Positions 31,983 through 44,022 are shown, numbered from the stretch's first letter. The stretch: DNA of 64,000 bases from Blastobasis lacticolella (GCA_905147135.1 LR990049.1:3179428-3243427); one strand, 5' to 3'. Notes: a model not told the origin generated them from the sequence alone. Numbers and translations are program-made.

Positions 31983-32599
31983 GTAATATCAACCTTATTG
32001 CATATAACATTGAGTCCAAATTAAATTCACAACTTATGTACTATATTACTACGTCATTCTGCATATTATCTTGTAAGCACGATTGTATGAATAAACATGG
32101 GAAATATAAAACACAATAACCTCAAACATAAATAATTGTGTTATTCAAATTCAAATAATTTTTTTCAATTTAGGTTTATACAAAAACACTTATGGATGTT
32201 ATACAATTAAATACATTAATTTTCTTTTAAAAATTAAGTAAGTATACCAAATTCAATTCAATGAATCCATTGTTCTATTACATTAAGATTAAGTTAGTCA
32301 TTATCAATAATATAATGTCATAATTTTTATATATCAAACCACAATTAATTACAATATTGCGAACTAAATTTATCAGTTTAAAACATGTCAAGGTAATATT
32401 CAGGTCAAGAACATTAAATAAACTAGTTACAATAAAATAAATAAATAACAGCATCATGGTTTGCCTTCGGAATAATAAATTCAGTTCCTGCTTATATTCA
32501 ACAAAGTCAGTGAAAAATAATTAATTAATTAATAATAGCATAAAATAACAAAATATCATATTAATAAAAAAAAATTATGTCAGATTTTAACACGTAGTA

Positions 32600-32800
32600 A
32601 TAGTAGTAAAGTAGATTATTGATTCATGTCCAAGGATTTTCGTCATCCAAATAATCATTTATTTTGTAGAATGCTTTACTAATTAATTTATATTTAAATT
32701 GATTCAGGGGTAAATTTTGTATATCTTCTGGAATTTTATTATAGTAGGCGACGCAATGTCCCACAAAAGATTTAACTTTAGAGAAGAGAATATTTAACTT
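32600..32800 (-). pseudogene. LINE ORF2 extreme C-terminus
   Basis: The minus-strand frame includes YYNKIPEDIQNLPLNQFKYK, then KAFYKINDYLDDENPW and a stop. This is the conserved end of a LINE ORF2. A related end occurs at 40.6 kb. The rest of the 145-codon frame (towards 33061) is not LINE-like. Confidence 0.65.
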
Positions 32801-33202
32801 TTGGCAACCTAAGGCTCGATGCCCACTCATGAAGTGCAGTGCACTGCACGGCGCATCGCGCGGTGCCACGTCACGGTGACAACCACAGAACACGATAGAA
32901 GTGGCATCTTCGCCATTAGTACCGAAACCGATGCCGCTGTTCCCGACCCCACTATTTTTACCACTACTTATGCAACTTAATATGCACAGGCTTACGCACG
33001 CACACGCAAAGTCAAACGGAGCGCTGTGATTAGTCCATCGGTCACTACCATATACACACATTGCGTTGCGTGTGTGCTGTAAATCCTCTCTGAAAATACA
33101 TTTACGCTAGGGATTGACAAAATCGAATCCTTGTTAAAATTAATATTTCGATTAAATTCTAACTATTATTATGGTATTTATTATTTAATAATAATGAATT
33201 GA

Positions 33203-34171
33203 AAATGTTATTATATTGAGGGGGGGTGCGGCGGGGTTCAAGGACGCGTAGAGAGGAGATAGAGAGAGTAGGGGTACGGTAGATTTACCGTAGGGGTATG
33301 GCAGGTATATGTCAGGAGTACGATAGTGTGTGACGTCCTGAGTAGTTTAGTGGTTAACATGCTAGTTTGCCATACAAGAGGTTGCGGGTTCGTTTCCCGG
33401 CCGGGCAGAAATTTAAATGATGAATTTTAATTTCTGTAACGGGTCGGGGTGTTTTATGTTTAATAAGTATGTATTTAAAAAAAAGGGTATAAGTACTATA
33501 TCAATTCTTTAGCACCCATAATACAAGCTTTGCTCAGTTTAGGGCTAGATGGCGCTGTGTGAATTTGTTTACAATTAGGTATTTATTTTAATTTAGTGTT
33601 AAGGTAACTGCATCATACCGCTACCCCACCTGTACCCCACCCGTGCCCCTGCTGTGCCCCTACTAAAAACTAATATCAAAATCAGTCCGCAATTGACGAA
33701 AATTTCAAGGAACACACGTACCTACAATAAAAGAACATTCAATCGAAATAAGAATCTTCTCCTTTTTTGATGTCAATTCTACTATACTACAAATATATTA
33801 TATCGATAAACAAAATAATTTATCGATAAGGTCGGTTCATGTGCAAAGCACTAGATTGGGCGCAAGGTGTCCTTGAGCGCGGGTGAATATTTTTTTAAAT
33901 ATTGATAAATACAAGGTTTTTAGACTTAACGGCGAAATGAAATCACTCCTTTTGTTTTTGAAGTCTGTTAGCTCCTTGCTCGCAATTAACTATTGCGCTA
34001 GATGGCATATTTTTAACATTTTAGGTACAGATTTTTTGATGCGCACTCCGTTGAATTCCGCAAGAGTCTGACGGCGCGTTCGCTCCTTTTGAAGGAAATT
34101 AGCCCATTTGCGCATAGTTGTGGCGCGACTGCACCGCCGATTAGCTTTTCTAACTACTTGTTTTTCTATGG
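33203..34171 (-). mobile_element. Internally deleted P/THAP-type element (copy 2)
   Basis: Read on the minus strand, it starts CCATAGAAAAACAAGTAG (34171) and follows the larger copy at 61423 onward through the THAP exon 1 region, the C-rich run and the SINE-B to the AATATAATAACATTT end. Relative to the larger copy it lacks about 1.5 kb including THAP exon 2. Its exon 1 remnant (about 34008-33929) still reads IVNC near the start but gains a stop, and the splice donor is altered. It sits in the intron of the secreted-protein gene. The lower boundary is a minimum because the other copy runs off the window. Confidence 0.75.
33334..33410 (+). repeat. tRNA-like head of SINE-B inside the P/THAP-type element
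   Basis: CTGAGTAGTTTAGTGGTTAA (box A-like TAGTTTAGTGG) and GCGGGTTCGTTTCCC (box B-like), then GGCAGAAATTTAAATG. The same sequence sits at the equivalent place in the other element copy (63795-63872), so it was present before the two copies separated. Confidence 0.6.
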
Positions 34172-35370
34172 TGACATCAAAGAAAACAGTGGTGTTATTC
34201 TGGTTTATCAAGTTAGGCCACGTTCGCACGAGAAATTTACTAGAGATTGTGAGTGAGGCAAGGTTTACACGAGAGCTTTTTCGAAGCTTTTACACGCGAA
34301 ACGTACAAAAAGGATACCATTCGTTTTGGATTAAAATAATAGTAGCCACATTAGTAGTACAGTTGTACAATAATAGTAGTACAATTATACAATTTTCAGA
34401 GAGACCATACAATTTCTACCATTTTCGTGAGCGATCGTTTCGAAGTTATTCTAGTTTTTGGCTTGACAGCTGGCATCAACAATGTAGATCGCTACGAGAA
34501 GTATAAATTCTCTTCAGTAACTAGTGTTTTAGGACCAAAACTGAACGTAACTCAGGAATTCAGCCAAAACAGAGTATATCGCCAGCTGCAGCGCGGATAC
34601 CGACGCCATCCGTATAGGTAACGAAACTGTCAATAGAACAGATAAATCCAAATACCTCGGATCCGTAAATCAGTTTCAGGAACCTAGAGGTCATGATGAT
34701 CGTCGTAAGGTACCATTTATGTATCCCCAAGCCTCTACTAATTACAGACAGAATTCGTATCTTATTCGGGCGACCAAAGTTGTAATTAATTATTCATCTT
34801 GATGTTTTTAATACAAGCGTTCACGCAGCGCGTAAATTGCTAAGTAGCGTATTCTATGAGCAGTATTGGCTGGATATTTTGTTCTGTCATTTGATTGCGA
34901 ATTTGTTATTTAAGTGCTAAATATTTCTTACTTTTTTTAATCATGTCATTTGATATTTCGTGTGCCTACGGAATTTGCCTCGGCTATCAACCTACGCTAA
35001 GTTTATAAACTATTCTAGATCTATTAGTGAAGGTCTATTATTAGCTAACAGTTTTTTATCATTAAGTACTGATATGGTTAATAAACTGACGATCTTCCAA
35101 ATAAATAAATAAATAAACATCTCGACGAGCACTATCATTTCTCTTTAGAAACTAGTGTTCTAGGAGCGATAGTTTCAGAGTTATTACCGTTTTAAGTTCG
35201 ACAGCTGTCACCTGAAATGTAGATCTTGACGAGCACTATCATTTCTTTTTAGAAACTAGTGTTCTAGAACCAAACATGCCTTATTTATAATTTAGGATGA
35301 ACTGAGAAGAAAATGACGACAGGATCACGAAAGCGAAACAACTTAGTTAATGTTACAGAATCAGAAAAAT
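34172..35370. repeat. Intronic stretch with ~105-bp dispersed repeats and LINE scraps
   Basis: A unit of about 105 bp with CGATnGTTTCnnAGTTATT, GACAGCTGnCA, GTAGATC and TAACTAGTGTTTTA occurs at about 34430-34535 and again at 35165-35270; a partial copy lies at 35118-35163. A scrap at about 34595-34700 reads SKYLGSVNQF, like an RTE-type thumb region. An AAATAAATAAATAAAT tail lies near 35100. No gene. Confidence 0.5.
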
Positions 35371-35735
35371 GGGAGGGGCTTACACATCAGCGGTTAAACT
35401 TTCTTTGACAAGGTCGGTTTCATTCACACGCGTGGTATCTGTACTAAAAAAAGTAGACAGATATATGTGTGTGAACTGTGTCACATAAGGAGGAATGTGA
35501 CGTTTCATGTTGACATCTGCTGACATCGCGCCGCACGCTGCACGATGGGGCCAAATTGAAAAACGTGGACAAAATTCATACAGAACTGACATTTTTGGTT
35601 TTGCCCCATCATGCAGTGCGCCGCGCGGCGCGCTGCTCAGTGGGACATTTCGCCATCTGTCAATGTACTAGCATACAAATTGCTCGGCGAGTAACAAGTT
35701 TTGCCACATCATGCAGTACGCCGCGCGGCACACTT
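35371..35735. other. GC-rich intronic stretch with repeated GCGCCGCGCGGC motifs
   Basis: The phrase CATCATGCAGTnCGCCGCGCGGC occurs twice (about 35607 and 35708), and a related CATGAAGTGCAGTGCACTGC-like GC-rich block occurs at 32827. Short open frames here have no recognised domain. Confidence 0.4.
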
Positions 35736-35737
35736 CA

Positions 35738-36475
35738 TCAGTGTGTCTTCAAGCTAATACGTTCATTACCAAGCCTGTCTTTATTACGTGTGTTGTGATT
35801 GTGATTATCTGAATGCTTTAAGTAGGAGGCTCTGTGTTTGTAAATGTGTAGCAGTTTCATGTATATATATTGTGACGCTACTGTCAGTATTTTAATATTA
35901 TCAATTGCACGGACCGCTCTCTTCTGAATAACAAATATGTCATGTATGTCGGCTGCAGAACCCCACAGCATTAGGCCATAGGACATAATGCTATGGAAGT
36001 AACTGAAATAAACGATACGGGCAGTTTCGCCATTCGTAAGATCACGAATTTTTTTAATAGCATAAGCTGTACTTTATCTCCCTGACAGGGTTTCTATGTG
36101 GTTTTTCCATTGCAGTTTATTATCTATCGTCAATCCTAAGAAAACAGTTGTGTTTGTAAATTCTAGAGCTGCATTATTGAAGTAAAGAGCCGTACTTCGC
36201 ATTTTAACGTTTGGCATGTGAAATAAAACACATTTGGTTTTTACTGCATTCAGAAGTAAGTTGTTCACTGTGAACCATGTATTTAGTGCCGAGAGTGTAC
36301 TGTTTACATCGTCAAAGTTTTCCCTATTTCTGTCGTCTTTAAATATTAGCGAAGTGTCGTCAGCAAACAGTACAGGGTTGCAGCGGTTTCCTAGGAAGAA
36401 AGGCATATCACCTGGATTGATTACAGACGGCGCGGCGGTGTGTAAAGTAATTATAGACCTTATGTCCCAGAACAT
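35738..36475 (-). pseudogene. Antisense non-LTR reverse transcriptase fragment
   Basis: Minus-strand frames read PVLFADDTSLIFKDDRN (catalytic FADD intact), then LNAVKTKCVLFHMPNVK, LGLTIDNKLQWKNHIETL and, after a break near 36074, MSYGLMLWGSAADIHDIFV and IQKRAVRAI. These are palm-to-thumb motifs of a CR1/Jockey-superfamily LINE. The N-terminal part is missing beyond 36480. Confidence 0.85.
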
Positions 36476-36829
36476 ATTTTTAACGTTTTTGATGAGCCCA
36501 CTGACTCATCTATTTAATCACTTCTTGTAAGCAAGTCCTGCGGAGTCCTACACTTTAGCCTACAGAAAGTCGGATTTTGCATTAGTTTTAACGTCAATTT
36601 ATTTGAATAAGTCCTAATTCGTTTCCTGTACACCTTCAGGCTGCGACTGATTTCTTCCTGTACTCATATACAAGTACTTTGTTTTACAGTGAAAGTTTCG
36701 ACTTTCGATTTATCAGCCAGTACATAGATCTAAGCTGCTGCCCGAGCGCTTTTAGTTTTGTAAAAATGTATTTCAGCCAAATGGAGGCCCAGTTATTGTA
36801 AGTTGTCCGTTTGTTAAAAATGTATCGTG

Positions 36830-37008
36830 TTCAGGAACGCCGGTGGGCATGTCTGAGTCCTTGTTGTAAAAGTGGCTTTGTTTCGTTTGCTTTGATGCTT
36901 CCGTCTTTCAGCCATGTCGATATTTTATAGATACCTGCTTGCAGTAAGGCGGAGGCGGTTAGCGGATTTTCATGCGACGCCTGAATACTTGTGTCATCGG
37001 CAAATTCT
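36830..37008 (-). pseudogene. Second antisense reverse transcriptase fragment (Jockey-like)
   Basis: The minus strand reads EFADDTSIQASHENPL, TASALLQAGIYKISTWLKDG, then SIKANETK. The spacing from FADD to INETK is that of Jockey-clade LINEs and differs from the fragment at 35.7-36.5 kb. It is about 60 codons long. Confidence 0.65.
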
Positions 37009-37010
37009 TA

Positions 37011-37559
37011 CTAGTGTTTCTCTAGAGGATGGTAGGTCTGAGGTATTAACAACAACAATTTATTGTACACAAGAAAATTAAAGAGATAGTACAAGTTAGA
37101 TATTAGACAACAGGCACTACTTATATCTAAAAAGAAATCTCTTCCAGCTGGTCTACAAAAAGAGAGATAACATAAATATACCCAGATACAATAATTATAG
37201 ACTATAAATAAATAAATACATAATATTCTATACATACTAATAGGTATATATGAATAAAATAAACATATACCATATTAATACATAATATATATTAAGCCAT
37301 TGTAATACGTCTAGGCACACTGAGATAGAAAGTGATCCTTTACACGCTTTTTAAAAATATATATAGATTGTCCATCACGCACTTCGTGCGGAAGAGAATT
37401 CCACAGTCTAGCTGCATGAACAGTGAAGGAATAGGAAAGGAAGTCGGAATGGTGAGCAGGAATTGCTAGCAACGATCTTACGCTAGAACGACAAGTACAA
37501 CGACAAGACAAGGTATATGTAAACTCAAAGCAATGTCGTTCGTTAGATGTTACTTTCAA
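37011..37559 (-). pseudogene. Antisense LINE ORF2 C-terminus and 3' UTR
   Basis: The frame 37311-37559 reads SLLAIPAHHSDFLSYSFT, then VHAARLWNSLPHEVRDGQS and KKRVKDHFL. This is the conserved LINE ORF2 end with RLWNSLP. The following AT-rich 3' UTR runs down to about 37040, with an AACAACAA tail. Confidence 0.8.
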
Positions 37560-37835
37560 AGTTTATGAATTTGGCAAATTTTCAATTAAATAATATCTTT
37601 AAAAGCTAGCCGTTTAATTAACCGACTAATATTACCATCCGGCTGCCACATATACCTATATAGTCATCATTGACTACTCATCAACCAGCCACTGTATGCA
37701 TGAACCTCCTCCGAGATGCGTCTCGTATGAACTGTTTTTGGTATGGCGTTTCAATACCGAAAACACTGCTTTATACTCAGTATAAATATACTATACCGTA
37801 AATAAAATAAACTTACTTAACAATTTAAATTCCAG

Positions 37836-39487
37836 GTACACCTCTCGAAGATGAACTTGATCCTACTACTACTACTGATTCTCCCATCACAGAGAGTATC
37901 ACTTTTGATACGAATACAATTAAACAAGGGATCGATGATAACGAGACAAATGCAGTTACAAATCCGTCTATCATTGGGAAAAATAGTAACGAAAAAGGAA
38001 GTGAGAGTAATGAAACTACTCCTAAATCAACGAGACAAAAAGGTGATGACACTGATGAAACAGATAATACCGTTACATCTCAACATAAATCTGATTATGA
38101 TAACAGTGACCCTGATATATCAACAACCAAATACGATGCAAGAACCAATAATATACCTACATTAAAAACAAAAAGTTCTGACGAGGACAATCAAGGTGAA
38201 GTTGAAGAAGATGAACATGTCCGTCCATATTGGAAAAATGGACAAAATGAAGACAATGAGGATGAAGCAAGACGTACATCAAAAAATATGAAAACAAATA
38301 TTTCTGATATAGATAATGAAAGTGAAGGTGATGAGGATGAAAGTACTCGTTCCTTTTTTGAAAGACGTACAACAAAAGGGAGAAAACCAAATTTTTCTGG
38401 CAAAGACAATCAAAATGAAGGGGATGATGATGATTTCCATCCATATTGGGAAACACGTACATTAAAAAATAGAAAAATAAATAATTCTGCCAAAGACAAT
38501 CATAATGAAGAATATGAAGAAGAAGGTAATAATCTATATGAAGAAATAGGTACATCAAGAACAAGAAAAACATATAAGTCTAAAAAAGACAATCACAGTG
38601 AAGATGATGAGGATGAAGTTATCCATCCATATGAGAAAAGACGTACATCTGTCAAAGATATTCAGAATGAAGGGAATGGGGATAACGACGTCCGATCACA
38701 TTGGGGAAGGCGTATTACAAAAAATACAAAAACAAAAAAGTCAAAAACAAAAAAGACAAAATCAAAAAATGCAATATCAAAAAATACAAAAACAAAAGAT
38801 AGAAACAAAAACCTGGAAAATTGGGCAATCTTTTTTGATCATTTTGGTAACAACAGCTCCGACATAAATACAAAACGTGAAAACAGGAAACACACAATCC
38901 ATGTAAAACGCACAAAATATCCTAACTTAGGTGAAATGCGGGATATATTTCCTTCAAGCAATCATAAATATTACAACCATTTTGACGACAGCCGAGAGGA
39001 TGATAGAAGAAATAATTACGAACCTCGAATTGATAGTCACCATAATAAAGGTATTTGGAATGGTATTTGGAAATCTTCCGTTGACAAATATAGACGCAGA
39101 GAACGCTATCCCGACTCCTATGACAGTTATCGTGGCAGATCTGAATATCGCGGAGGTAGGACACACTATGGCTACAAAGATTCCGAGGAAAAGTTTTATA
39201 ATTCACCTGATAGACAGAGGTATGACGATTACCACAGGCATAGAAATGACAATTACAAAAGACGAACATATTCGCATCATGGTTATAGAGATCAAAAAAG
39301 ATATAGAGATAATAACTGGCATGAAGGAAGACGTTACTACAATAAAGAACGGAACTCTGGTCGTAAAGATTACAGAGATTATCATCGTAACGACAAGTAC
39401 AATAGAGATGATGGACATTACGGAAACTTTGCGAGGCATAACGGATGGCGCCATAGTAAAAGTTACAGTAGGTACGAAGATTACTAA
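37836..39487 (+). CDS. Exon 2 of a secreted low-complexity protein with ~30-residue repeats
   Basis: The acceptor AATTCCAG ends at 37835. The first two bases complete Gly, and the frame stays open for 549 codons to TAA at 39485-39487, giving about 567 residues with exon 1. After the signal peptide comes a Thr/Ser/Asp/Asn-rich region (to about 38210). Then follow about five degenerate 30-residue units (38224-38740) with aromatic starts (PYWK, SFFE, PYWE, LYEE, PYEK, SHWG) and a KDNnNEGDDD-type acidic end. A Lys/Thr-rich linker precedes a C-terminal third rich in Arg, Tyr, His and Asp. There are no Cys or hydrophobic domains. It appears paralogous to the gene at 2-1075. Extracellular structural or adhesive function is inferred only. 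Other-frame translations here are shadows. Confidence 0.75.
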
Positions 39488-39660
39488 AATTCTGTCTATT
39501 AGAATAAGATGCTCGCAACTTCTTGGAGCTGACACTCGCCGTCCCCAGCAGACCACCAACTTATGAGTCGCGAATACAAAGTTACACAAAGGTTTCCTTG
39601 CGAAAACTTGTTTTTTAAATCCACCCAAGTTTAAGATTTATAGCATTAATAAATTAATAT
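39488..39660 (+). other. Probable 3' UTR with AATAAA
   Basis: A polyadenylation signal AATAAA lies at 39648-39653, about 160 bp after the stop. The following LINE-like T-rich sequence begins at about 39660. Confidence 0.5.
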
Positions 39661-40084
39661 TTTTCAATTTCAATTCATTTATTGCGTTTCCATGTGTTAG
39701 TAAATACAAGTTCTTAAATATATATATTAGTACAAGACATGGAACCCTGGTCGGGTATAGCAAAAATTTATTACATAATAATAATAGAGAGGAATAATAA
39801 ATATTCAGAACTTATTTGCCAACAATTACCAAGGATGTCGAAAACGGGCGAAGCGGACAAGAAGTAAAAAAGATGGGCCCTGGATATTCGCCCACTGCGC
39901 GGCTGCACTACCGTAACTGACGCCAAGGTCATGATGATGATGATGATTTAACTTCTTTGTTAATGAACTAAACCGTCATTTACTTCGACAGGTTCCACCC
40001 CATTCAGATTGTTTAAGTTTTATTTGTTTTAATTTAAAGAGGTCTTTTAAGTTGAAATTTTTGTATTAGGTCAGTTAAAACTAG
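39661..40084. repeat. LINE tails: minus-strand 3' UTR and RTE-like ATG-repeat end
   Basis: About 39661-39780 looks like an antisense LINE 3' UTR (TTTATTGCGTTTCC, ATATATAT). About 39835-39948 reads like the end of an RTE-type ORF (KRAKRTRSKKDGPWIFAHCA), followed by GATGATGATGATGA at about 39931. The remainder (to 40084) is AT-rich with nothing recognisable. Confidence 0.45.
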
Positions 40085-40960
40085 GGAATGCAATATTCAT
40101 ATTCATATTCATTTATTCGTAGTAATAATCATACATAGTCATTTAAAATAGTTTCATGAATAGAATTAAGTATCTACTAATAGTTGATGTCAATGTTAAA
40201 AAACAATTAATTCAATAGTATCAAATTATCGTGATTCGAAATCGTCAAGAATTAAATTAGTATTATAATATCAAATAATAATTAAGTCAAATGTTAAATT
40301 AAATAATTATAAGAAAAATACAAAATGCTTTAAACATGTCAAATATAAAATTAAAACATAATATAAAATGTCAAATACAATGTTCGAAAACTATATGTCA
40401 AATATTAATTAATCGAAATGTCAAATACAATACAATGAAACAAATAGTCGCATACAATATTGCGTGTCACAGAAAGATACAATTTTTATAGTATATTATT
40501 CATTGTATTCAATTAAATGACTAGAAGTGGGTGATATCAATCTAATAACGGAGAGGTACTAAAGGCTTCGCTCATCTAAAAACTCATCTATAGAGTAGTA
40601 TCCTTTTTTTATTTATGTCAATTTTAATAGCTTGCAGAACCTGTGGTAGGTTTTGCATTCACGAATATCCGTATGCAGCCTATTGTAGATCCGCGGGCCC
40701 ATGATATATAGCGAACGGGTAGTTTTGTCCAGTCTGTGAGTCGGTATTGGTAGATCATGTTGTCTCCTAGAGGATACCCGTAGGTCAAGAGTTGCGTTAT
40801 TAGGAAACTCGCCCATATTACGCCTGTGCCTGGCCGCAAAATAATTTTTATAAGCGGTTTCTTTTTTCTCTTCTTTGTTCGCACGTGTCGTGTGCATTGA
40901 GATAATATGTATTATTATGAGTACCGGCGACGATCCGGAAAGTTGGTAGATAAATAGCAA
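40085..40960 (-). pseudogene. Antisense LINE ORF2 C-terminus with long 3' UTR
   Basis: The minus frame 40613-40960 contains HRLDKTTRSLYIMGPRIYNR, then CKTYHRFCKLL; after a stop it continues KKGYYSIDEFLDERSL. This is a LINE C-terminus like that at 32.6 kb. The 3' UTR continues to a (CATATT)n tail at about 40095-40118. The 3' UTR has many ATGTCAAAT-type phrases. Confidence 0.7.
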
Positions 40961-41050
40961 AAATTGTAATAGTCTTTATATATTCTATCTAGGTAATAGG
41001 TATTTTAATTATATTACTTTATTATACTACATTTATTTATATTAAGCTCT

Positions 41051-44022
41051 ATGTCTAACACGCAAAGTATTGACTCAGATGACGAATTCTTCTCGTTATC
41101 GTCTTCTTCTGATTTCTCACATTTTAGTACAGGTGACGACAGCTCCGATGGGCCATCTCTGAGTGAGAATATAAAGGTCTCGTTCACTCCTTTCAAAAAG
41201 AACTTTAACGTAGTCCATATTAACGCTCAGAGTGTTGCAGCTCATTACACGGACCTATGTGCAACATTCTCTAATCAAAATATTCACGCCTTGTTGGTCT
41301 CAGAGTCATTACTGAAGCCGTCTTTGCCGTCAACTTTATACCCTCTCCCTGGCATCAAGCTGATTAGAAATGACAGAGCGTATACTAAGGACCTCGGTGG
41401 GAGTGCGAGAATGGTCGGTGGTGGGGGGGTCGCTATTTATCTGCGCGGCGACATTTCTTGTAGAATAATTTCACAATCACCTTCAGTATACAATACGGCT
41501 GAACACTTGTTCCTGGAAGTCACCTTACATCATACCAAGGTTTTATTGGGTGTTGTCTACAGCCCTGACTCGCATGTTAACTACTTTGCCAGCCTGGAAT
41601 GTTTGCTATCAGATCTGCGTCCCCAGTTTGACCACACGATTGTAATGGGGGATTTTAACACCTGTTTGGTAAGGAGTGATGCTCGTTCGAAAAATCTCCT
41701 CTCACTTCTGAATTCACTCGATCTTCATTTCTTGCCTCTCGGGCCAACTCATTTCCCTCATAATGGTCCACCATCACTCCTCGATTTAATAATCACATCT
41801 TCTCCGCAGGTAGTAGACTCATATGGTCAGTTTGCAGCGGCCGCCTTCTCCGCCCATGACTTAATTTATGCGTCCTTTAAAATTCGTCCACCAAAGAAGA
41901 GGCATAAAGTTCTTCTACTTCGGAAGTTCTCTGATATTAACCAGGAGGCTCTTCTTGAGGATATGCAGAAGGCGGACTGGGGCTCGGTCTTCTCTGTTAA
42001 TAGTGTGGACGCAAAGGTTGAGGCATTAAACTTAATACTTTTGGCAGTATATGATAAACATGCACCTGTCTTGCCAGTGAAGGTGAAGCACTTTCCCGCA
42101 CCCTGGCTTTCACCGGAGATTAAAGCTTTAATGGCTAAGAGGGAGAGGGCCAAGTTAAGGTTTCGGCGTGATCCGTCCCCTCGTAACGGGGAGACCTATA
42201 TAACATTACGTAACTCATGTAATCGCTTGTGTCACGCGGCCAAGCGGAACCACATACATAACACCATTAACGAGTGCCCGCCCTCGAGGCTTTGGAGTTT
42301 TCTGCGATCTTTGGGAGTAGGGGGGGGAAAGCTGACTGGTCCCTCAGGGTTAGATTTAAATAGCTTAAATCACCATTTCTGCTCAAAATCACTAGTCATA
42401 GATCCAGAAACCAAGAGCCGCACCCTTGCAGAGCTCGAAAACAAACGGGTAATTGGTAACGATTCATTGACCCTGGGGCAGATATCGGAGGGGGGGGGTG
42501 TTGGGTTTGCTGAAGACTATCAAAACTAAGGCGACTGGGGATGATGGAGTGAGCCTTGATATGGTTAATCCAATCAAACACTTTTAAGCCCGAATTCTTG
42601 CTCACATTATAAATTCTTCTTTATCTTCTGGAGTGTTTCCATCCTGCTGGAAGCGGGCACACGTGACTCCTCTCCCTAAGAAATCGAATCCATCCTCTCT
42701 CGCTGGTTTTTGGCCGATTTCCATTCTTCCCATCTTGTCAAAGCTGATCGAGAAATTTGTTCAGCGTAGACTTTGCTCTATCCAGGTTTGATCTGCTAAA
42801 CCGATACCAGTCGGGGTTTCGTTCGGGGCACAGCACTACAACTGCACTTGTCAAAATCACGGATGACATAAGATTAAACATCGAGAGGAAGGAGCTAACT
42901 GTGCTAGCTCTTCTTGATTTTAGTTGCGTCTTTGACACGGTCGACTATGATATCTTGCTGGCTGTGCTCAGAACATTTAATATGTCCGAGGCCACTCTCT
43001 GCTGGTTTCGCTCGTACTTGCGGGATCGGGTCCAATTGGTAAAGGTTGATGATGGCCATTCTAATTGGTGTCCAATTGCAGCTGGAGTACCCCAGGGTGG
43101 AATTCTCTCGCCTATCCTTTTTTCTCTTTTCATTAATGGGATTACTTCTTCCTTGACCTCCTCCTTTCACCTTTATGCAGACGATCTGCAATTATACATA
43201 TCGATTCCTCTGTCTAACCTGAATGATGCCATTGAGATGCTCAACAGGGATCTTTACCGAATTGAGTGCTGGGCTTAGAAGTTTGGTCTGAAGGTCAATG
43301 CCTCCAAGTCCCAAGCTATTGTAATAGGTAGCCAACATTTTATTACAAAATTGAAGGGTATTGCTCTGCCAACGTTAACTTTTGATGGCAAAATCATAGA
43401 GTTCCAGGAATCCGTTAAAAACTTGGGAGTTTTATTCGACCAGACTCTGTCCTGGTCGACGCACATCGGTGAGGTTAGCCGCAGGGTATTTTACTCATTT
43501 CACTCTCTTAAGAGGCTACAAAATTTTTTGCCTGTGGAAACTAAACTTCTGTTGGTGAATTCACTCATCCTTCCATTGTTGGATTATGGGGACGTGACCT
43601 ACTTGGATCCCACGGAGGAACTTCTGTCTAGGCTGGAGCGGTTGCAGAATCTCTGTATTAGATATGTTTATGGGCTTCGTAAATTTGACCACGTGTCTGA
43701 ATACAGAACCAAATTGAAGTGGCTGCCTATACGGCGAAGGAGAGAGTGCCACATACTAGGATTATTATACACCACTCTTGTTAATCCCACAGCCCCTCTG
43801 TACCTCCGCGAGATGTTCGAATTCTGTCCATCGGCGGATCCTCGTTTGCGCCCTCGTAGAGAACTCCAACTAGCAATTCCTACTTATAGCTCGGCTGCCT
43901 ATGGGAAATATTTTCGAGTGTATGCTGCGCGCCTGTGGAATTCTCTGCCAGACGACATTCACAATGCTCGTACACAAGTCAGCTTCAAAAAACTTCTGAA
44001 GAAGCACTTTCTCAGCAGTTAA
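41051..44022 (+). pseudogene. Nearly complete LINE (endonuclease + RT) with few lesions
   Basis: The first frame (41051-42529, 492 codons) has a Ser/Asp-rich start, then the endonuclease: VHINAQSVAAHY, LLVSESLLKPSLPS, GGGGVAIYLRGD, IVMGDFNTC and SAHDL. The frame is lost in G-runs near 42490, with a further stop near 42585. The RT resumes (42757-43278) with YQSGFRSGHSTTTAL, AGVPQGGILSPILF and intact YADD (43174-43185). A single TAG at 43276-43278, where CWAWK would be usual, separates it from the thumb/C-terminal frame (43351-44022, LKWLPIRRRRECH, RLWNSLPDDI). No separate ORF1 precedes it. CR1/Jockey superfamily; probably fairly young. Confidence 0.85.

Larger units (their letters stand above)
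31983..37835 (+). other. 5.85-kb intron filled with transposon fragments
   Basis: Starts GTAATA and ends in TTTAAATTCCAG. It contains antisense LINE pieces (32.6, 35.7, 36.8 and 37.0 kb), a deleted P/THAP-type element (33.2-34.17 kb) and diverged repeats. Nothing else looks like an exon of this gene, but small exons could be missed. Confidence 0.65.

Noticed and set aside
35371..35735. CpG-island promoter
   Set aside because: The GC-rich blocks are short repeated phrases in an intron without an adjoining exon.
38157..38573. Hydrophobic membrane-protein frames opposite the secreted-protein gene (also 38922-39628 and 287-910)
   Set aside because: Antisense shadows of Asp/Asn/Lys/Arg-rich codons give Phe/Ile/Leu/Val-rich frames; no start context or homology.
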